From contig JXTB01000473.1 of assembly GCA_002914805.1 (NCBI GenBank), positions 1 to 64,000 of the forward strand: a stretch of DNA of 64,000 nucleotides. The letters are read 5' to 3'. Shown here piece by piece: positions 48,301 to 58,760 of the stretch. The DNA comes from Parasponia andersonii. Taxonomy: Eukaryota; Streptophyta; Magnoliopsida; Rosales; Cannabaceae. Position 1 is the first letter of the stretch, and each line of letters starts with the position of its first letter. The notes under the pieces are model-generated. The model was not told the DNA's origin, ran no database searches, and saw only the letters and a list, made by a program, of their open reading frames with translations. Both the position numbers and the translations under genes were made by a program.

Positions 48301-48384
48301 GACTCCGACCCTGGTATGCCACCCTCCACCGGGGCTGGTTCGAGCGCTGAAACTGGCCGTGCTCCCCTGGCCGGAGGTAATTAG
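45304..48384 (+). pseudogene. Spliced antisense gene inside the retrotransposon (gypsy-type 'transposase' / Transposase_28-like)
   Basis: An extra gene on the strand opposite to gag-pol, between pol and the 3' LTR. The first exon starts MASNQDPELRPIVDSELDLL and continues, after a one-base frame change near 45495, with PPLIHQFFALTGIHPMQLN, a segment of the plant 'putative gypsy-type transposon' family. An intron follows (donor GTAAGT at 45847, acceptor at about 45920), then RLKGLEGIVIFGSPRDCRHI, and stops near 46128 and 46198. Another exon starts about 46421 and encodes a Ser/Gly/Glu-rich nuclear-type region (KRRHEAGSSKEKEG, RRRRSARSG). After an intron at about 47228-47305 comes a strong coiled coil (NLTEELNTRSALAERSEAAL, LAARLAEAEADRLAQSE), then an acidic tail ending at 48384. 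Several stops and frameshifts show that it is no longer expressible. In Tat elements such 'aORFs' are known; the function is unknown. Confidence 0.7.
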
Positions 48385-48959
48385 GGTCCCTAGTTCTTAT
48401 ATATTTGTAGAGTTGACCATTGTTGTAACTATCTGTATAAATAATAAAAACAGTGCAATTCTCTTTTTCTTTATTGACCGTGTCCCGGGTAAAGTTGACC
48501 CTTATTGTAACCGTCTGGAATCGGTCGTACATAATTTCGAGTTATTAGTAAGTCTTTCTCGAGCTATGATCGACAAGATTAGTTCCAGAGATAGGGATGT
48601 TAGCCCTGGCTCATCCGGTTCTAAGGAGGTATAACTTCTGTTATGACTTGTCTTGGCAGAGTTCGACCCGCACGTGTGGCTGGACTTCTCAGACCCCAAA
48701 TGGGACCGTGCTTGGAACTAGCTCCAGGGACTAGTTAATCACTGTCTAGATCCATCGCTGCAGAGGAAGAGGCCCGGGCTCAGCTCTTATCGGGAGCAGA
48801 CTGGGCGTTACTACTTTGACGTGTCTCTGCGAGTCCGCCCAAGACCCGCTTCTTGCAGATAGAGCTTTTGGGTGCGCGTCCCCGTCGATCGTTCCCTTTG
48901 TATTTTTTGGAAATAATAAATAGGGCCCAATTTTAACTTTTGTCTTAGTGCCTAGTGTG

Positions 48960-50065
48960 TGCATTATAAAATGTTATCTGGGGAGGGTCTGCTTCCAACG
49001 GGTAGACCCTGACCCCTTTAACCTTTCCTTTGCATGCGGCTAAAACTTTTTCTGGATGGGGTCTGCTTCCAATGGGTAGAAACCTCTTCAACCTTTGGGG
49101 GCAGGTCGCAAACTTTCGCTGCGTGACTCTTCCTTCGTCGTACGTTTTCTCGGGCCATCGGCAATCCTTTCGTTGCACGACGTGATTCCCATAGTACGAT
49201 CATTTTCGAGGTCTGCTGGAAAGTTCTTGGTTGCGCAGCTCTTTCCTTTTCGTACGTTTTCTCGGGCCATCGGTAAGAATTTTATTGTATGATGTGATCC
49301 CCATAGTACGATCATTTTCGAGGTCTACTAGCAAGTTTTTGGTTGCGCAGCTCTTTCCTCTTCGTACGTTTTCTTGGGTCATCGACAAGCGACGTGATCC
49401 CTATAGTACGATCGTTCTTGAGGTCTGCTGGCAAGTTTTTGATTGAGCAGCTCTTTCCTCTTCGTACATTTTCTTGGTCGTCGACAAGCGACGTGATCCC
49501 CATAGTACGATCGTTCTTGAGGTCTGCTGGCAAGTTTTTGGTTGCGTAGCTCTTTCCTCTTCGTACATTTTCTTAGGTCGTCGACAAGTGAAGTGATCCC
49601 CATAGTACGATCGTTCTTGAGGTCTGCTGGCAAGTTTTTGGTTGCGCAGCTCTTTCCTCTTCGTACGTTTTCTCGGGCCATCAGCAAGAATTTTATTACA
49701 CGATGTGATCTCCATAATACGATCCTTGATTGCGTGAATAGTGCGAAGGGTCTGCCATTATGGGCAGACCCTTTTTCCATAGCAATCCAAAAGATAAATC
49801 CATGTGGCAAAAAGGGAACTTGACCTGTTTTGGATTTAAACTCTTCGATAATATAGGCATTCACATGGGTCTTATATCATATGCATGTGTCTCACACGTG
49901 AATAGCGCGTGGAATCTGCCACTATGGGCAGATCCCTTTTCCATAGCAGTCCAAAAGATAAATCCATGCGGCAAAAAGGGAACTTAACCTGTTTTGGATT
50001 TAAGCTTTTCAATAATATAAGCATTCACGTGGGTCTTACATCACATGCATGTGTCTCACACGTGA
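48960..50065. repeat. Tandem-repeat block of the retrotransposon 3' region
   Basis: Three repeat families adjoin each other. The first is a 74-bp direct repeat around 48988 and 49062 (TCTGCTTCCAACGGGTAGA). The second is six head-to-tail units at about 49090-49725, sharing CATAGTACGATC. Their spacing is 112, 100, 99, 100 and 112 bp, so 112-bp and shortened 100-bp variants exist. The third is a 164-bp direct repeat with TGGGCAGA-CC at 49761 and 49925. The block lies between the end of the antisense gene and the integrase end and has no maintained reading frame. Such 3' UTR arrays are known in Tat/Ogre elements and can seed satellites. Confidence 0.85.
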
Positions 50066-51834
50066 TACTTTTTTAAGTGTTGAGTGTTCCATGTGTTCGG
50101 CAAGTCTGTTCCGATCTTGAGTTCTTTCAGGATATATGCACCATTGTTAAGTGCTTTGATCACCTCATAGGGTCCAATGCAATTGGAGTCCAGTTTCAAG
50201 GAATTCCCTGTTCTGACTTTCAAGACCCAATCCCTAACGTTGAATCGTCGAACACTAACCTTCTTTGCATAGTAGGACCTAGCCTGCTGATGGTAGAAAG
50301 CCAGGTGGATCAAAGCCATGTTTCTCGTTTCTTCCAGGAGGTTTGTGTTGTGGCTTAACTGTTGTTCGTTTAAGGGGGCATCTCTTAACACTTCAGAGCG
50401 AAGGGTCAGGAGGCCGACCTCAGTCGGGATCACAGCCTCTGATCCGTAGACCATGGCGAATGGCGTTCTTCCAGTCGACCTCTGCTCCGTGGTTCGATGG
50501 GCCCACACAAGGGCCGGTAGCTCTTCTAACCACCTGCCTTTAGCCTCCTGCAAGTTCTTTTTGATATTGCTGAATATGGTTTTGTTCGTTGCATTTGCTT
50601 GGCCATTCCCCTGAGGGTAGTTCACCGAAGAGAAACTGAGCTTTATATCATACAGCTCGCACAACTCCTTGAGCTTAGCATTTTAGAACTGTGTGCCATG
50701 ATCGGCGTGTATCTCTTTCGGAATCCCGTATCGATAGATTATATTTTTCCAAATGAAGTTAATTGTGTCTACTTTGTTTACAGTCGAGTAGGTTTCAGCC
50801 TCTATCTATTTGGTGAAATAATCTGTGGTCAGCAGGATGTACCTTCTTCCTCTTGGACTTCTGGGGAGCTCTCCGACGATGTCCAAACCCTACTTGGCGA
50901 ATGGCCAGGGCTTTATGTTCGAATGGAGATCCTCCGTGGGTTGGCGTTTCATGGAGGCGAACCTCTGGCACTTATCACATTTTTTGATGAACTGGGTCAC
51001 CTCTGTCATCATGTATGGCCAGAAGTATCCGGCCATCAGAGTCTTGTGGGCGAGGTTACGTCCGCCAGAGTGGTTACCGCATACTCCCTCGTGGATTTCT
51101 TCCATCAGTTTCTGCACTTCGTCCGGACCTACACACTGCAGCATCGGCCCCATTGTCGATCTCCTATATAGTTGTTCCCCCACCATCGAGTATTTGGCAG
51201 CCTTTAGCCTGATTGACCTCGCTTTTTGGGGATCTGGGGGCAGGTTCCCCAATGCCAAATACTGGGTGATGGGTTTCATCCATACCTCATCTACGGAGCT
51301 GGCTGCAAATACATGACGTGCGGGGGTCTCCGAGGGGTCTTTTATATTCCTGTCCTCTAGGAGAATCTCTGCGTGTCCCGTTCCTCCGGTCGACATGCTC
51401 TTAGCTAGCTCATCAGCCTTCTGGTTCATCTCTCTGGGAATCCATTCGATATTAAAGCTGCTAAAGTGGGCTTTCGCCCCCATTACTTTGGAGAAGTACA
51501 TGTGTAATCTCGGCTCTTTTACTTTGAAGTCTTCCTTGACCTGACCCACAACCAACTGTGAGTCGGTCATTACAACGATGCTCTCTACTCCGAAATGCAG
51601 GGCTAGTTCAAGGCCTTGCAGCAGGGCCTCGTATTGCGCCTTGTTATTCGTTGCCTGGAAACTGAGCCTCAAGACTTTCTCTACTCTGAAACCTGTTGGA
51701 GTCTGCAGGACTATCCTGATACCTGACCTCGAGGCGTTCGTGGATCCGTCAGTGTAGAGGGTCCAGGCTGAAGGGTGGCGGGGGTGAGACATTTGAAGTG
51801 GATCATGCAGCTCGCCGAAGGATTTGATTTCCAC
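50056..51834 (-). pseudogene. Retrotransposon RNase H (archaeal type) and integrase region, interrupted
   Basis: Two open segments (51834-50890 and 50664-50056) belong to one broken polyprotein. The first begins with a second, archaeal-type RNase H: LYTDGSTNAS, NNKAQYEALLQGLELA and MTDSQLVVGQV supply the D-E-D residues, and KADELAKSM follows. The zinc-binding domain of integrase comes next (CDKCQRF, with upstream histidines in the AHKTLMAGYFW area). Stops occur in the integrase core between about 50890 and 50665. The second segment holds the C-terminal part of the core (VNYPQGNGQANATNKTI, with the catalytic Glu position replaced by Thr) and the integrase C-terminal domain (GPYEVIKALNNGAYIL). 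Confidence 0.88.
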
Positions 51835-51839
51835 CAGGA

Positions 51840-52377
51840 AATTCGCTATGACCTGCCCTTTGTTCGCTACTCGGGGCCGATACTCGATGTCATATATCCC
51901 CAGCTCGATGGCTTACTTGGTTAGTCGTCCCGATAGGTCTGGTTTGGCCAAGATCTACCGGATGGGGAAATCAGTGTACACGATAACAGAGTGTGCTTCA
52001 AATTACTGCTTGAGTCTCTTCTTAGCGTTGACCAGAGCGAGGACCAGTTTCTCCGCCATACTATACCACGTCTCGGCGTCCAGGAGCATGCAGCTTGTAT
52101 AGAACACCGGCATCTGCTTGCTATCTTTCTCGACGAATAGTACGGCATTGATCGCTACTTCATACACTGCTAAATAAGCGTAGAAGAGCTCCCCCTTTGC
52201 CAGGGAAGCCAGGATGGGTGGGTGACTTAGGTACAGCTTGAGGTCTGTCAGTGCCTTGTCCTGTTCCTCCCCCCAAGCAACAGTGGAGCTTCTCTGTATG
52301 CACTAGAAAAAAGGCTTGCATCGGTCAGACATCTTGGAGACGAACCGGCTGAGGACGACTATCTTCCCGGCTAGGCG
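51840..52377 (-). pseudogene. Native gypsy RNase H region, decayed
   Basis: Between the reverse transcriptase and the archaeal-type RNase H the frame continues with stops and reads LTDLKLYLSHPPILA, LFYAYLAVYEVAINAVL and AEKLVLALVNAKKRLKQ. This is the usual RT-connected gypsy RNase H. Its presence beside the second RNase H is the Tat-group arrangement. Confidence 0.7.
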
Positions 52378-52950
52378 CTAGACTTCTCGAATAGTCGAGG
52401 GTCTTTGCATGTCTGCGATAGAGGACAGCTGGGTAGAGTTGGCCTCGATACCCCTTCTGCTTACGATATGCCCCAGGAACTGGCCGGAGGACACCCCGAA
52501 CCTATATTTCTTGGGGTTCAGATGTATCTGATATTGCCTCAGAATCTGGAAACACTCGTCCAAATGTCCCAGATGACCCAAAGCTTCTCTGCTTTTTACG
52601 ATCATATCATCGATATAGACTTTCATAGTTTTCCCTAGCTGTCCGGTGAACATTTTGTTTATGAGCCTCTGGTAGGTCGGCCCCGCATTCTTTAAACCAA
52701 ACGGCATGCGTCTGTAACAGTTTAGGCATCGCTCCGTGATAAATGCCATGTGGATATGGTCTTCCTCGTACATGGGGATCTGGTTGTACCCCGAGTAGGC
52801 ATCCAAAAAACTCATTCTGTCGAATCCTACCGTTGCATCTACCATCTGGTCGATCTTTGGTAGGGGGAAGCTATCTTTCGGGCAAGCCTTGTTTAAGTTG
52901 GTGAAGTCTATACAAGTTCGGTCATCGCCGTTCTTCTTCTTCACTACCAC
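52378..52950 (-). pseudogene. Retrotransposon reverse transcriptase segment
   Basis: This 190-residue open segment holds most RT motifs of the Ty3/gypsy type: VVKKKNGDDRTCIDFTNLN, FLDAYSGYNQI, CYRRMPFGLKNAGPTYQRLI, the catalytic box VYIDDMIVKS (the usual form is YVDDM) and HLNPKKYRFGV. The upstream link to protease (about 53300-52950) and the downstream link carry stops, so the polyprotein is broken. Confidence 0.9.
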
Positions 52951-53299
52951 CGGGTTGGAGATCTAGGACGCGTATACGCATTCCATGATTAGGCCGTTCT
53001 CCAACAACATCTCTACCTCTTTGTTGATCGCCCTGTTTTTCCCTGGCGTGAAACTTCGGGGCCTCTGTCTGACCGAAGGGAAATTTGGATCTATGTTCAA
53101 CTGGTGACAGGCATGTGCGGGGTCAATCCCGGGCATGTCATTTTGGGACCAAGCGAAGACGTCTTAGTTCCGTCTCAGGAATCCCAACAGCTCGTTCTTT
53201 TCCTCTTCGGGCAACAGGGCCCCGACTTATATTACCTTCATCGGCTCTGCCTCTTTCAAAGGGACCGCCACCAGCTCCTTAATTGTAGACTCTGGTCCG

Positions 53300-55586
53300 T
53301 CAGACTCCTCCTCGATCTGTTTCATGTATGCTGGCAGACGGTCTTTTGATTGCTATTCGTCCCTTGTCGGGGCATTCGTACTCGCATCGGGTCCCTTCAG
53401 GACTGCTGAAAAACATTTCCTCGCGGAGGCCTGGTCTCCTTTGATGTCTATCATATAGGTACCGTCCTTTGATTGACATCTTAAGACCTGGTGGAGGGTG
53501 GAGGGTGGAGGTGACTCCATGCATGGTGTGGATCCATCCTCTCCCCATGATGACGTTGAAGGAGGACGGACAGTCGATAACGATGAAGTCCACGTCCAAG
53601 CATCTCTCTGCCGCGCAGACCTTCAAGGTCACAATGCCCAAGGGGCTGACCTTGGTACTATCGAAAGCGAACAGCAGCTGACAGGTCGGTCTGAGCGCAT
53701 TCCGATTCAGGCCCATGTTCTCGAACGTGCTGAGGAACAAGATATCGACGCTACTTCCACCGTCGATCAGGACCCTTCCGACCAATGCGGAGACGATCTG
53801 TAACTTAATCACCAGGGGGTCGTCGTGTGGCAGGCGCACCGTGGTCAAATCTTGCCAGGAGAAGGCGATGGGGGCACTGGAGGCACAGCTTTCACCCACC
53901 CTCAAATGGTTAACGAAATTTCCCGTCCCTCTCAGGCGCTTCACCCTCTCCTCGGTTTTTCTTAGGCACTTTTCCTTCTCTTCCTGACCCTGGGTCTGCT
54001 CGGGTCTGCCCACGATGGTCGGCACTATCCTCAGGGCCTGGTCTCCTGACCTAGAGGCTTGGGTCTGCTTGCCTTTTTCGGGCCTAGTGGCGTCTTCCCA
54101 CGGCTGGATTCCGCCAGTCTTTACGTACTGCTTCAATTTGCCGGTATGAATCGCCACTATGACGTGCATATAGAGGTTGCAGCAGTTGATGGTGTCATGT
54201 CCGTGATCTTTGTGAAATTGGCAGTACCTACTCCTATTTTTCATGTGCTCAGGAACGCCGGATTTGGGCGGGTCTTTGAAAATGCCCGTGTCCTTATTTT
54301 GGAGGTAGATCACATTGATTGGCGTGTTGAGCTCGTACTTCGGCAGTGGGTCACGGGACACCTTCCTCCTCTTGCCGCCTTCTTGATTGCTCTGGGTGGG
54401 GGCTTCCTGTTTCAGAATCAGCCCTTGGTCTGGCGCAGGCCTCTTTACCCCTTGTAGGGCCGGGGCTTATGTCGGCGCTGTCATTATCATGGCGGATGCC
54501 TTGGATATTTTCTGGCGACTTTTCAACACCCTGAATACCCCTTCCGATTTGGCCTGGACATCTGTCATATCGTACAGGAGGTTCAAGAGCAGGTGGTTTG
54601 ACAGCATCGATCCTGGCTGCAGGCCCCTAACGAATGAGCTCGCGGCTTGGACCGAGTCAGCGTTGTGCACTAGGGATATTACCTCTAGAAAATGTGTCAG
54701 GTATTCTTTCGGAGACTCATTTACGGTTTGTTCCAGCTGGTCAAGGTCTCGCATGGTTTTCTGCTGCCTCCGGGCACCCGCGTACTACTTCAAGAAAAGT
54801 TTGCAGAAATCTTCGAACTCGTTTATGGATTTCTCTAGGAGCTGCCTGAACCATAATAGGGCCAGTCCTGTCAGGGTTGTGGAGAAGACCTTGCAGGTTA
54901 CAGCTTCATCCCTGGTTTCTAAGGCCATCTTTTGCTGAAAATGATATATGTGATCGAGGGAGTCGATTTTCCCCTCGAACGGCCTGAAGGTTGGAGTAGT
55001 AAAGTCTCTTGGCTTGGATTCCATCTGGATCCAATCGGCGAAGGCCGTTCAATCGATCCTTCGCACAGTTTGCTCAGCCAGGTCATCGGGGGTCTGGCTG
55101 TGATGAACCCCAAGCCTCTTACTCAGCTTTGCCATCATTTCTTGCTTCCAGTTGGGAAGCACACCTTCAAGGCTTTCTTGGTATCTTCTGGCTACCACTG
55201 CTTTGGCTCGGAACGGCCTTGTTTAACTTTGTTACTCTCCCTGCATCCGTGATCGGGATTGGGCGGGCATTTCCCTCGGCGGTTGGCCCTCAGTCTCTTG
55301 TTGGACTTCTGCGTCGAAATCTTCTCTTTGCGAACTCCTGGCTTCACTTGCCAGCAGTCCCTCGAGGCGGCCATTATCCATACGCACCTTCGCGATTTCA
55401 TCTTTTAAATCCATGATGGCCTTGTGGGCGATCTCTGCTTTCCGGCTGTTTCTGCCAGTGCGGCGAGCATCTGGTCCAGCTTTTGCTCCAGTTCAGGTTG
55501 CGCTCCCGGGAGCTTCCTTCAGCATCGAGTGGATTCCTGCCAGCGTCGGGACGTGCGCTTCTGGTTGTCATTCTTGAAAGTGCCAT
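53300..55586 (-). pseudogene. Retrotransposon gag and protease region, interrupted
   Basis: Several frames in order encode a gag protein. There is an N-terminal coiled segment (KDEIAKVRMDNGRLEGLL at about 55360), the gag core (FTTPTFRPFEGKIDSLDHI, ALLWFRQLLEKSINEFEDF, LVHNADSVQAASSFVRGL; about 55010-54560) and a Lys/Arg-rich linker. A histidine/cysteine patch follows (YCQFHKDHGHDTINC), which lacks the complete CCHC spacing of a zinc knuckle. The retroviral-type aspartic protease has its active site as VLIDGGSSVDILFL at about 53740-53780 (Gly replacing the usual Thr/Ser after Asp). Frameshifts at about 55230 and stops near 54785 and 54464 separate the parts. Confidence 0.85.
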
Positions 55587-55671
55587 CTTCCAATGCTATA
55601 TAGCTTCTTGTTCGGGGAGAGTGCAATCGTGAGACTCCGACTCTTCCTCTCGCACTCAAAGAAAAAATGGT

Positions 55672-55690
55672 TTCCCATAGACGGTGCCAA
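55672..55690 (-). other. Primer binding site of the retrotransposon
   Basis: Just inside the 5' LTR the minus strand reads TTTGGCACCGTCTATGGGA, very close to the TGGCGCCGTCTGTGGGA form seen in many plant Tat/Athila elements, where a tRNA 3' end primes reverse transcription. Confidence 0.75.
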
Positions 55691-55692
55691 AT

Positions 55693-56527
55693 TGTTGGAG
55701 CGGTTTTCACCAGCTGTCCATGTGTCTCTGAACTGTCAGTGTCATATCCTCCAACTATCTATATGTCCTTGCTATCCCAAAGAGCTTTTGACTTCAGGCA
55801 AGATCGAAGAGGCGGGAGAGGTCACCTGCAAAGGCTCTTCGATACTTAAGTCAGTTATTTATTTTTAATTTAGGGTAGCAAAGATTTTGTTTTTTTTTTT
55901 GTATCTGTATGAGTATATCTTTGTTTCTTGCTCGTAAACTTTTAAATATTTCTTTTTGTATGCGTACATGCCTCTTTTTTGGAGACGCATGGCTCATATA
56001 TATAGTCCTGAAATTGTGAACCTCCTGGTTCTCAATCTCATGACCGAGTACCTTTTTTGTCAAGATTTACTCCAGAGGTCACAGGCCGAGATTACCGTGA
56101 TCCCCTCTACACCGCTATAGCCTAGTTTCCGCCGTCCCCTATGGGTCGAGTCTGTCAGGGGCGAGATTTAGACAAATCGTTGTTCTGTCAGGACGGTTTG
56201 CCCCCTGCGCACACCTACTCAAAATCGCATTAAATACTCTGTCTGGGTCTGGAGCTGTGAGTTGCTTTCCATTGTACTCTAGTGGAAGACCCTTAGGGCT
56301 TCCGACCCCTAGCTGTCGAGGTAAGAATCGGACTGGGCCTAGTCCATCCAGGGTTTGGGATGGGCTCGGTCTTAACCTCAGACAGCCCAATGGCCTATGT
56401 GGTATCACGTGCGACTCGCGTGGCCTTTAACTAGTCACTCTGGATACATGTCGGATGGTGTGCCATGTTTGCGACCTGTTCTGCCACTTAATCGTCCACG
56501 TAGTGTATGATTTAGGAACGAATCCCA
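55693..56527 (-). repeat. 5' LTR of the retrotransposon
   Basis: 835 bp, bounded by TGTTGGAGCGG and GAACGAATCCCA on the plus strand (TG...CA). A TATATATA at about 55996-56004 (minus strand CTATATATATGAGCC) is the likely promoter TATA box. It is directly followed on the minus strand by the primer binding site and preceded by (TA)n DNA. Confidence 0.9.
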
Positions 56528-56551
56528 TATATATATATATATATATATATG
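56528..56551. repeat. (TA)n tract at the retrotransposon insertion site
   Basis: About twelve TA units abut the 5' LTR. The matching (TA)n on the other side is at 44097-44119. Together they are the microsatellite into which the element inserted. A further (TA)n is at about 56723-56741. Confidence 0.85.
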
Positions 56552-57078
56552 TCATCAAACAACCAAAGGTCAATTACATTGCATGTCGTGATTATCAGGA
56601 AAAAGATTGAAAAATAAATAAAGAGAGTAAGTTTAATCCTATCCATAATGTCTAAATAGGAACCATAGTCTAATTTGGTTTCTAACTTTTATAAATATTT
56701 GACTTGGTTCTTGAATTATAAATATATATATATATATATATTTATAATTTAGTTTCTGAACTTTCATATGTAAATGTCAGATAGCCTAGGGATCAAAATT
56801 GATTTAAAAAAAAAAAAAGAAAAAACATCATTTTGGGTTGTAAAATGTGATATTTGAAGGTTAATAAACTAATTAGAGAAAAAAATTAGTTTAAAAATCA
56901 CAGGCTCTTTTATGTGGGATTTGAATTACTATTAAGGGACTAAAATAAGTATTAATCCAAGAAAATACTTTGTAGTGTAGTATGAAAGTACTTTATAGTG
57001 TCGTCTGAAATTGTTGTGAATTGGCAATATGGTTCCTAATTTTGTTTTTGTTTATTTTTTAAATTATTAAGCCACTGA

Positions 57079-57212
57079 ATTTGCAAAAATAATAACAATG
57101 ATTTCCTAACCGTTAATAGTTGTCAAATCTATAACGTGTTATTGAGTTATTTCCCTAACTTTGCAAAAATAGTAACAATGAGCTCCAAACTGTTAATGGT
57201 CGTTAAATTTGA
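57079..57212 (+). repeat. 80-bp spaced direct repeat
   Basis: TTTGCAAAAATAATAACAATG at 57080 recurs as TTTGCAAAAATAGTAACAATG at 57160, and the next 30 bases are also similar (GTTAATAGTTGTCAAAT against GTTAATGGTCGTTAAAT). Confidence 0.7.
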
Positions 57213-57338
57213 AAAGAGGGTGAGAATAGGAGTGGACTCCACCAAATTAAAAATTTTCCAAATTAGAGCAAAATCAAAAATAGGAAAAAAAAATACTTAA
57301 TCAAAATGAACTTCTTAAAAAAAATTAAAATATAGTAA

Positions 57339-57864
57339 AAGGCTAGTGGCACAAATAGTTCAAGAATTATCTAATTTATGTCAATTTAGTTCTTAAAGTT
57401 TCAATTGTAGTAATTAGATCTCTAACTTTCTGACGTATAACAATTTGGTCCCTAAACTGTTTAAATTATGACTTGTTGTTAAAATTTTCACAGAAAACAC
57501 ATGTAAGGAATATGTGGTGGTAGTTGAAAGTGTATTTGAAAAGTTTCAAGCTTACAAATAAACAATTACAATTTTTTTTTTTTTTCTGAATTTGCAACTC
57601 AAACTCAAAAAACTCTTAAAAATACAAAGATTAGATCTTTTATTCTCTTCAAATCCTTTTGTTTTGTTGATTTTCTTTTAAATGATACAACTGCTTCTCA
57701 TGCGTTTTTAGTTAGAAATTTAATAGTAAGTTGCAATTTAAGTAATTTAAGGACTAAATTATTATAAATTAAAAAATTCACAAATTTAATTGTCACAATT
57801 GAAACTTTCAGGACCAAATTATCATAAGTTAAATAGTTCATGGACCATTTATGCCATAAACCTT
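57339..57864. mobile_element. MITE-like element with long terminal inverted repeats
   Basis: About 145 bp at the left (57339-57490) matches the inverted complement of the right end (57710-57864) almost throughout. Outer words are AAGG...TGGCACAAATAG and the complement of CTATTTATGCC-type sequence. Inner shared words are TTTCAATTGT and AATTTGGTCC. The unpaired centre of about 220 bp has no coding capacity. No convincing target duplication was found. The long inverted repeats suit a non-autonomous MULE-type element, but this is an inference. Confidence 0.7.
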
Positions 57865-58019
57865 ATGATAAAATTGTAAGACTAAAATACTATTTATAAA
57901 ATAAACTATTTTTCTTTCATCTTTATTTACCAAAAATATCTAGAAGAAAAATATTTTTCTCTGCTTTTCTCATATTTTCTCTCTCTTTTACTTCATTTAT
58001 TTCTCCTATTTCCTTTCCT

Positions 58020-58081
58020 CTCCACAAATCTATTACGAGGACAACTAACTCTCCACAAATCTATTACGAGGACAACTAACT
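58020..58081 (+). repeat. Exact 31-bp tandem duplication
   Basis: The unit CTCCACAAATCTATTACGAG plus eleven further bases occurs at 58020-58050 and again at 58051-58081 without visible difference. Confidence 0.9.
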
Positions 58082-58592
58082 TACAAAGGATACATTATAA
58101 TCTTCCTAAACATTGTTTATATAATGAAACATTGTAACGTTTTACGTTGAATAATTTAGGTATTATATTGTATTAGAATTTCAATGTTGTGAACTTAGCT
58201 TTTAATCACTAAAGAATACATATTTGGAGTTACAAAAGTCGAGAAAAACTACCCGGATAATTGAAAAAGAATCACTGATTCACTATAATAGTTGTCTAAC
58301 ACCAAAAAAAAGATTCACTATAGGTCGATTTAAAAAAATAAAAAAGGGAATATTTTCTACGATAGGCCGCTGACTCACTGATAAATACATTATGCATGAC
58401 AACAAGAACAACATGTAGTTCACCAGAGACAAATAATAACGACAGAACGCTATGTTGCAAAGGGCGAATATTGTTTAATATGTCGTTTAAAGACATGAAA
58501 AATATAAAATACGAAAATTAACCACAACAAACAGGACCACAATATACTTTGCTATTTCTATTGTTATATATCACGGAATAAATGAGCCAATT

Positions 58593-58760
58593 GGGGCTAG
58601 CTCAATTGGTCCAAAATTTGAAGAATATGTGTGTGAGTTTAGGAGTTAGGGGTTCAAACCTTGGTAAAGTATGTGTGTGTTATTTTCCTTTAAATTTGTA
58701 GTAAATAATGATCATTAGTTAAATCCCACTTTTAAAAAAAAAAAACAAAAAAAAAAAGAA
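58593..58760 (+). mobile_element. tRNA-derived SINE
   Basis: Starts GGGGCTAGCTCAATTGGT, containing a polymerase III A box (TAGCTCAATTGG, 58598-58609). A B box GGTTCAAACCT follows at 58652-58662, about 43 bp after it, then a short unrelated body and an A-rich tail at 58733-58758. The arrangement is that of plant tRNA-related SINEs. It is not a functional tRNA because the cloverleaf between the boxes is not kept. Confidence 0.65.

Larger units (their letters stand above)
44120..56527 (-). mobile_element. Tat-type Ty3/gypsy LTR retrotransposon, about 12.4 kb, decayed
   Basis: Complete in outline: 5' LTR (55693-56527), primer binding site, gag-protease, reverse transcriptase, RNase H, integrase, a tandem-repeat block, an oppositely oriented extra gene, a polypurine tract and the 3' LTR (44120-44960), all in this order on the minus strand. 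It is inserted in a (TA)n tract, so the target duplication (TATAT) cannot be told from the background. Gene order, the second RNase H and the antisense extra gene are those of the Tat group (Retand/TatIII-like). All long frames carry stops or frameshifts, so the copy is not autonomous. Over the first 205 aligned LTR bases I count about 20 differences, nearly all transitions, which suggests an insertion several million years old followed by methylation-driven decay. Confidence 0.93.

Noticed and set aside
49000-50060. CRISPR-like array
   Set aside because: The units are contiguous tandem repeats without regular unique spacers, inside a plant retrotransposon.
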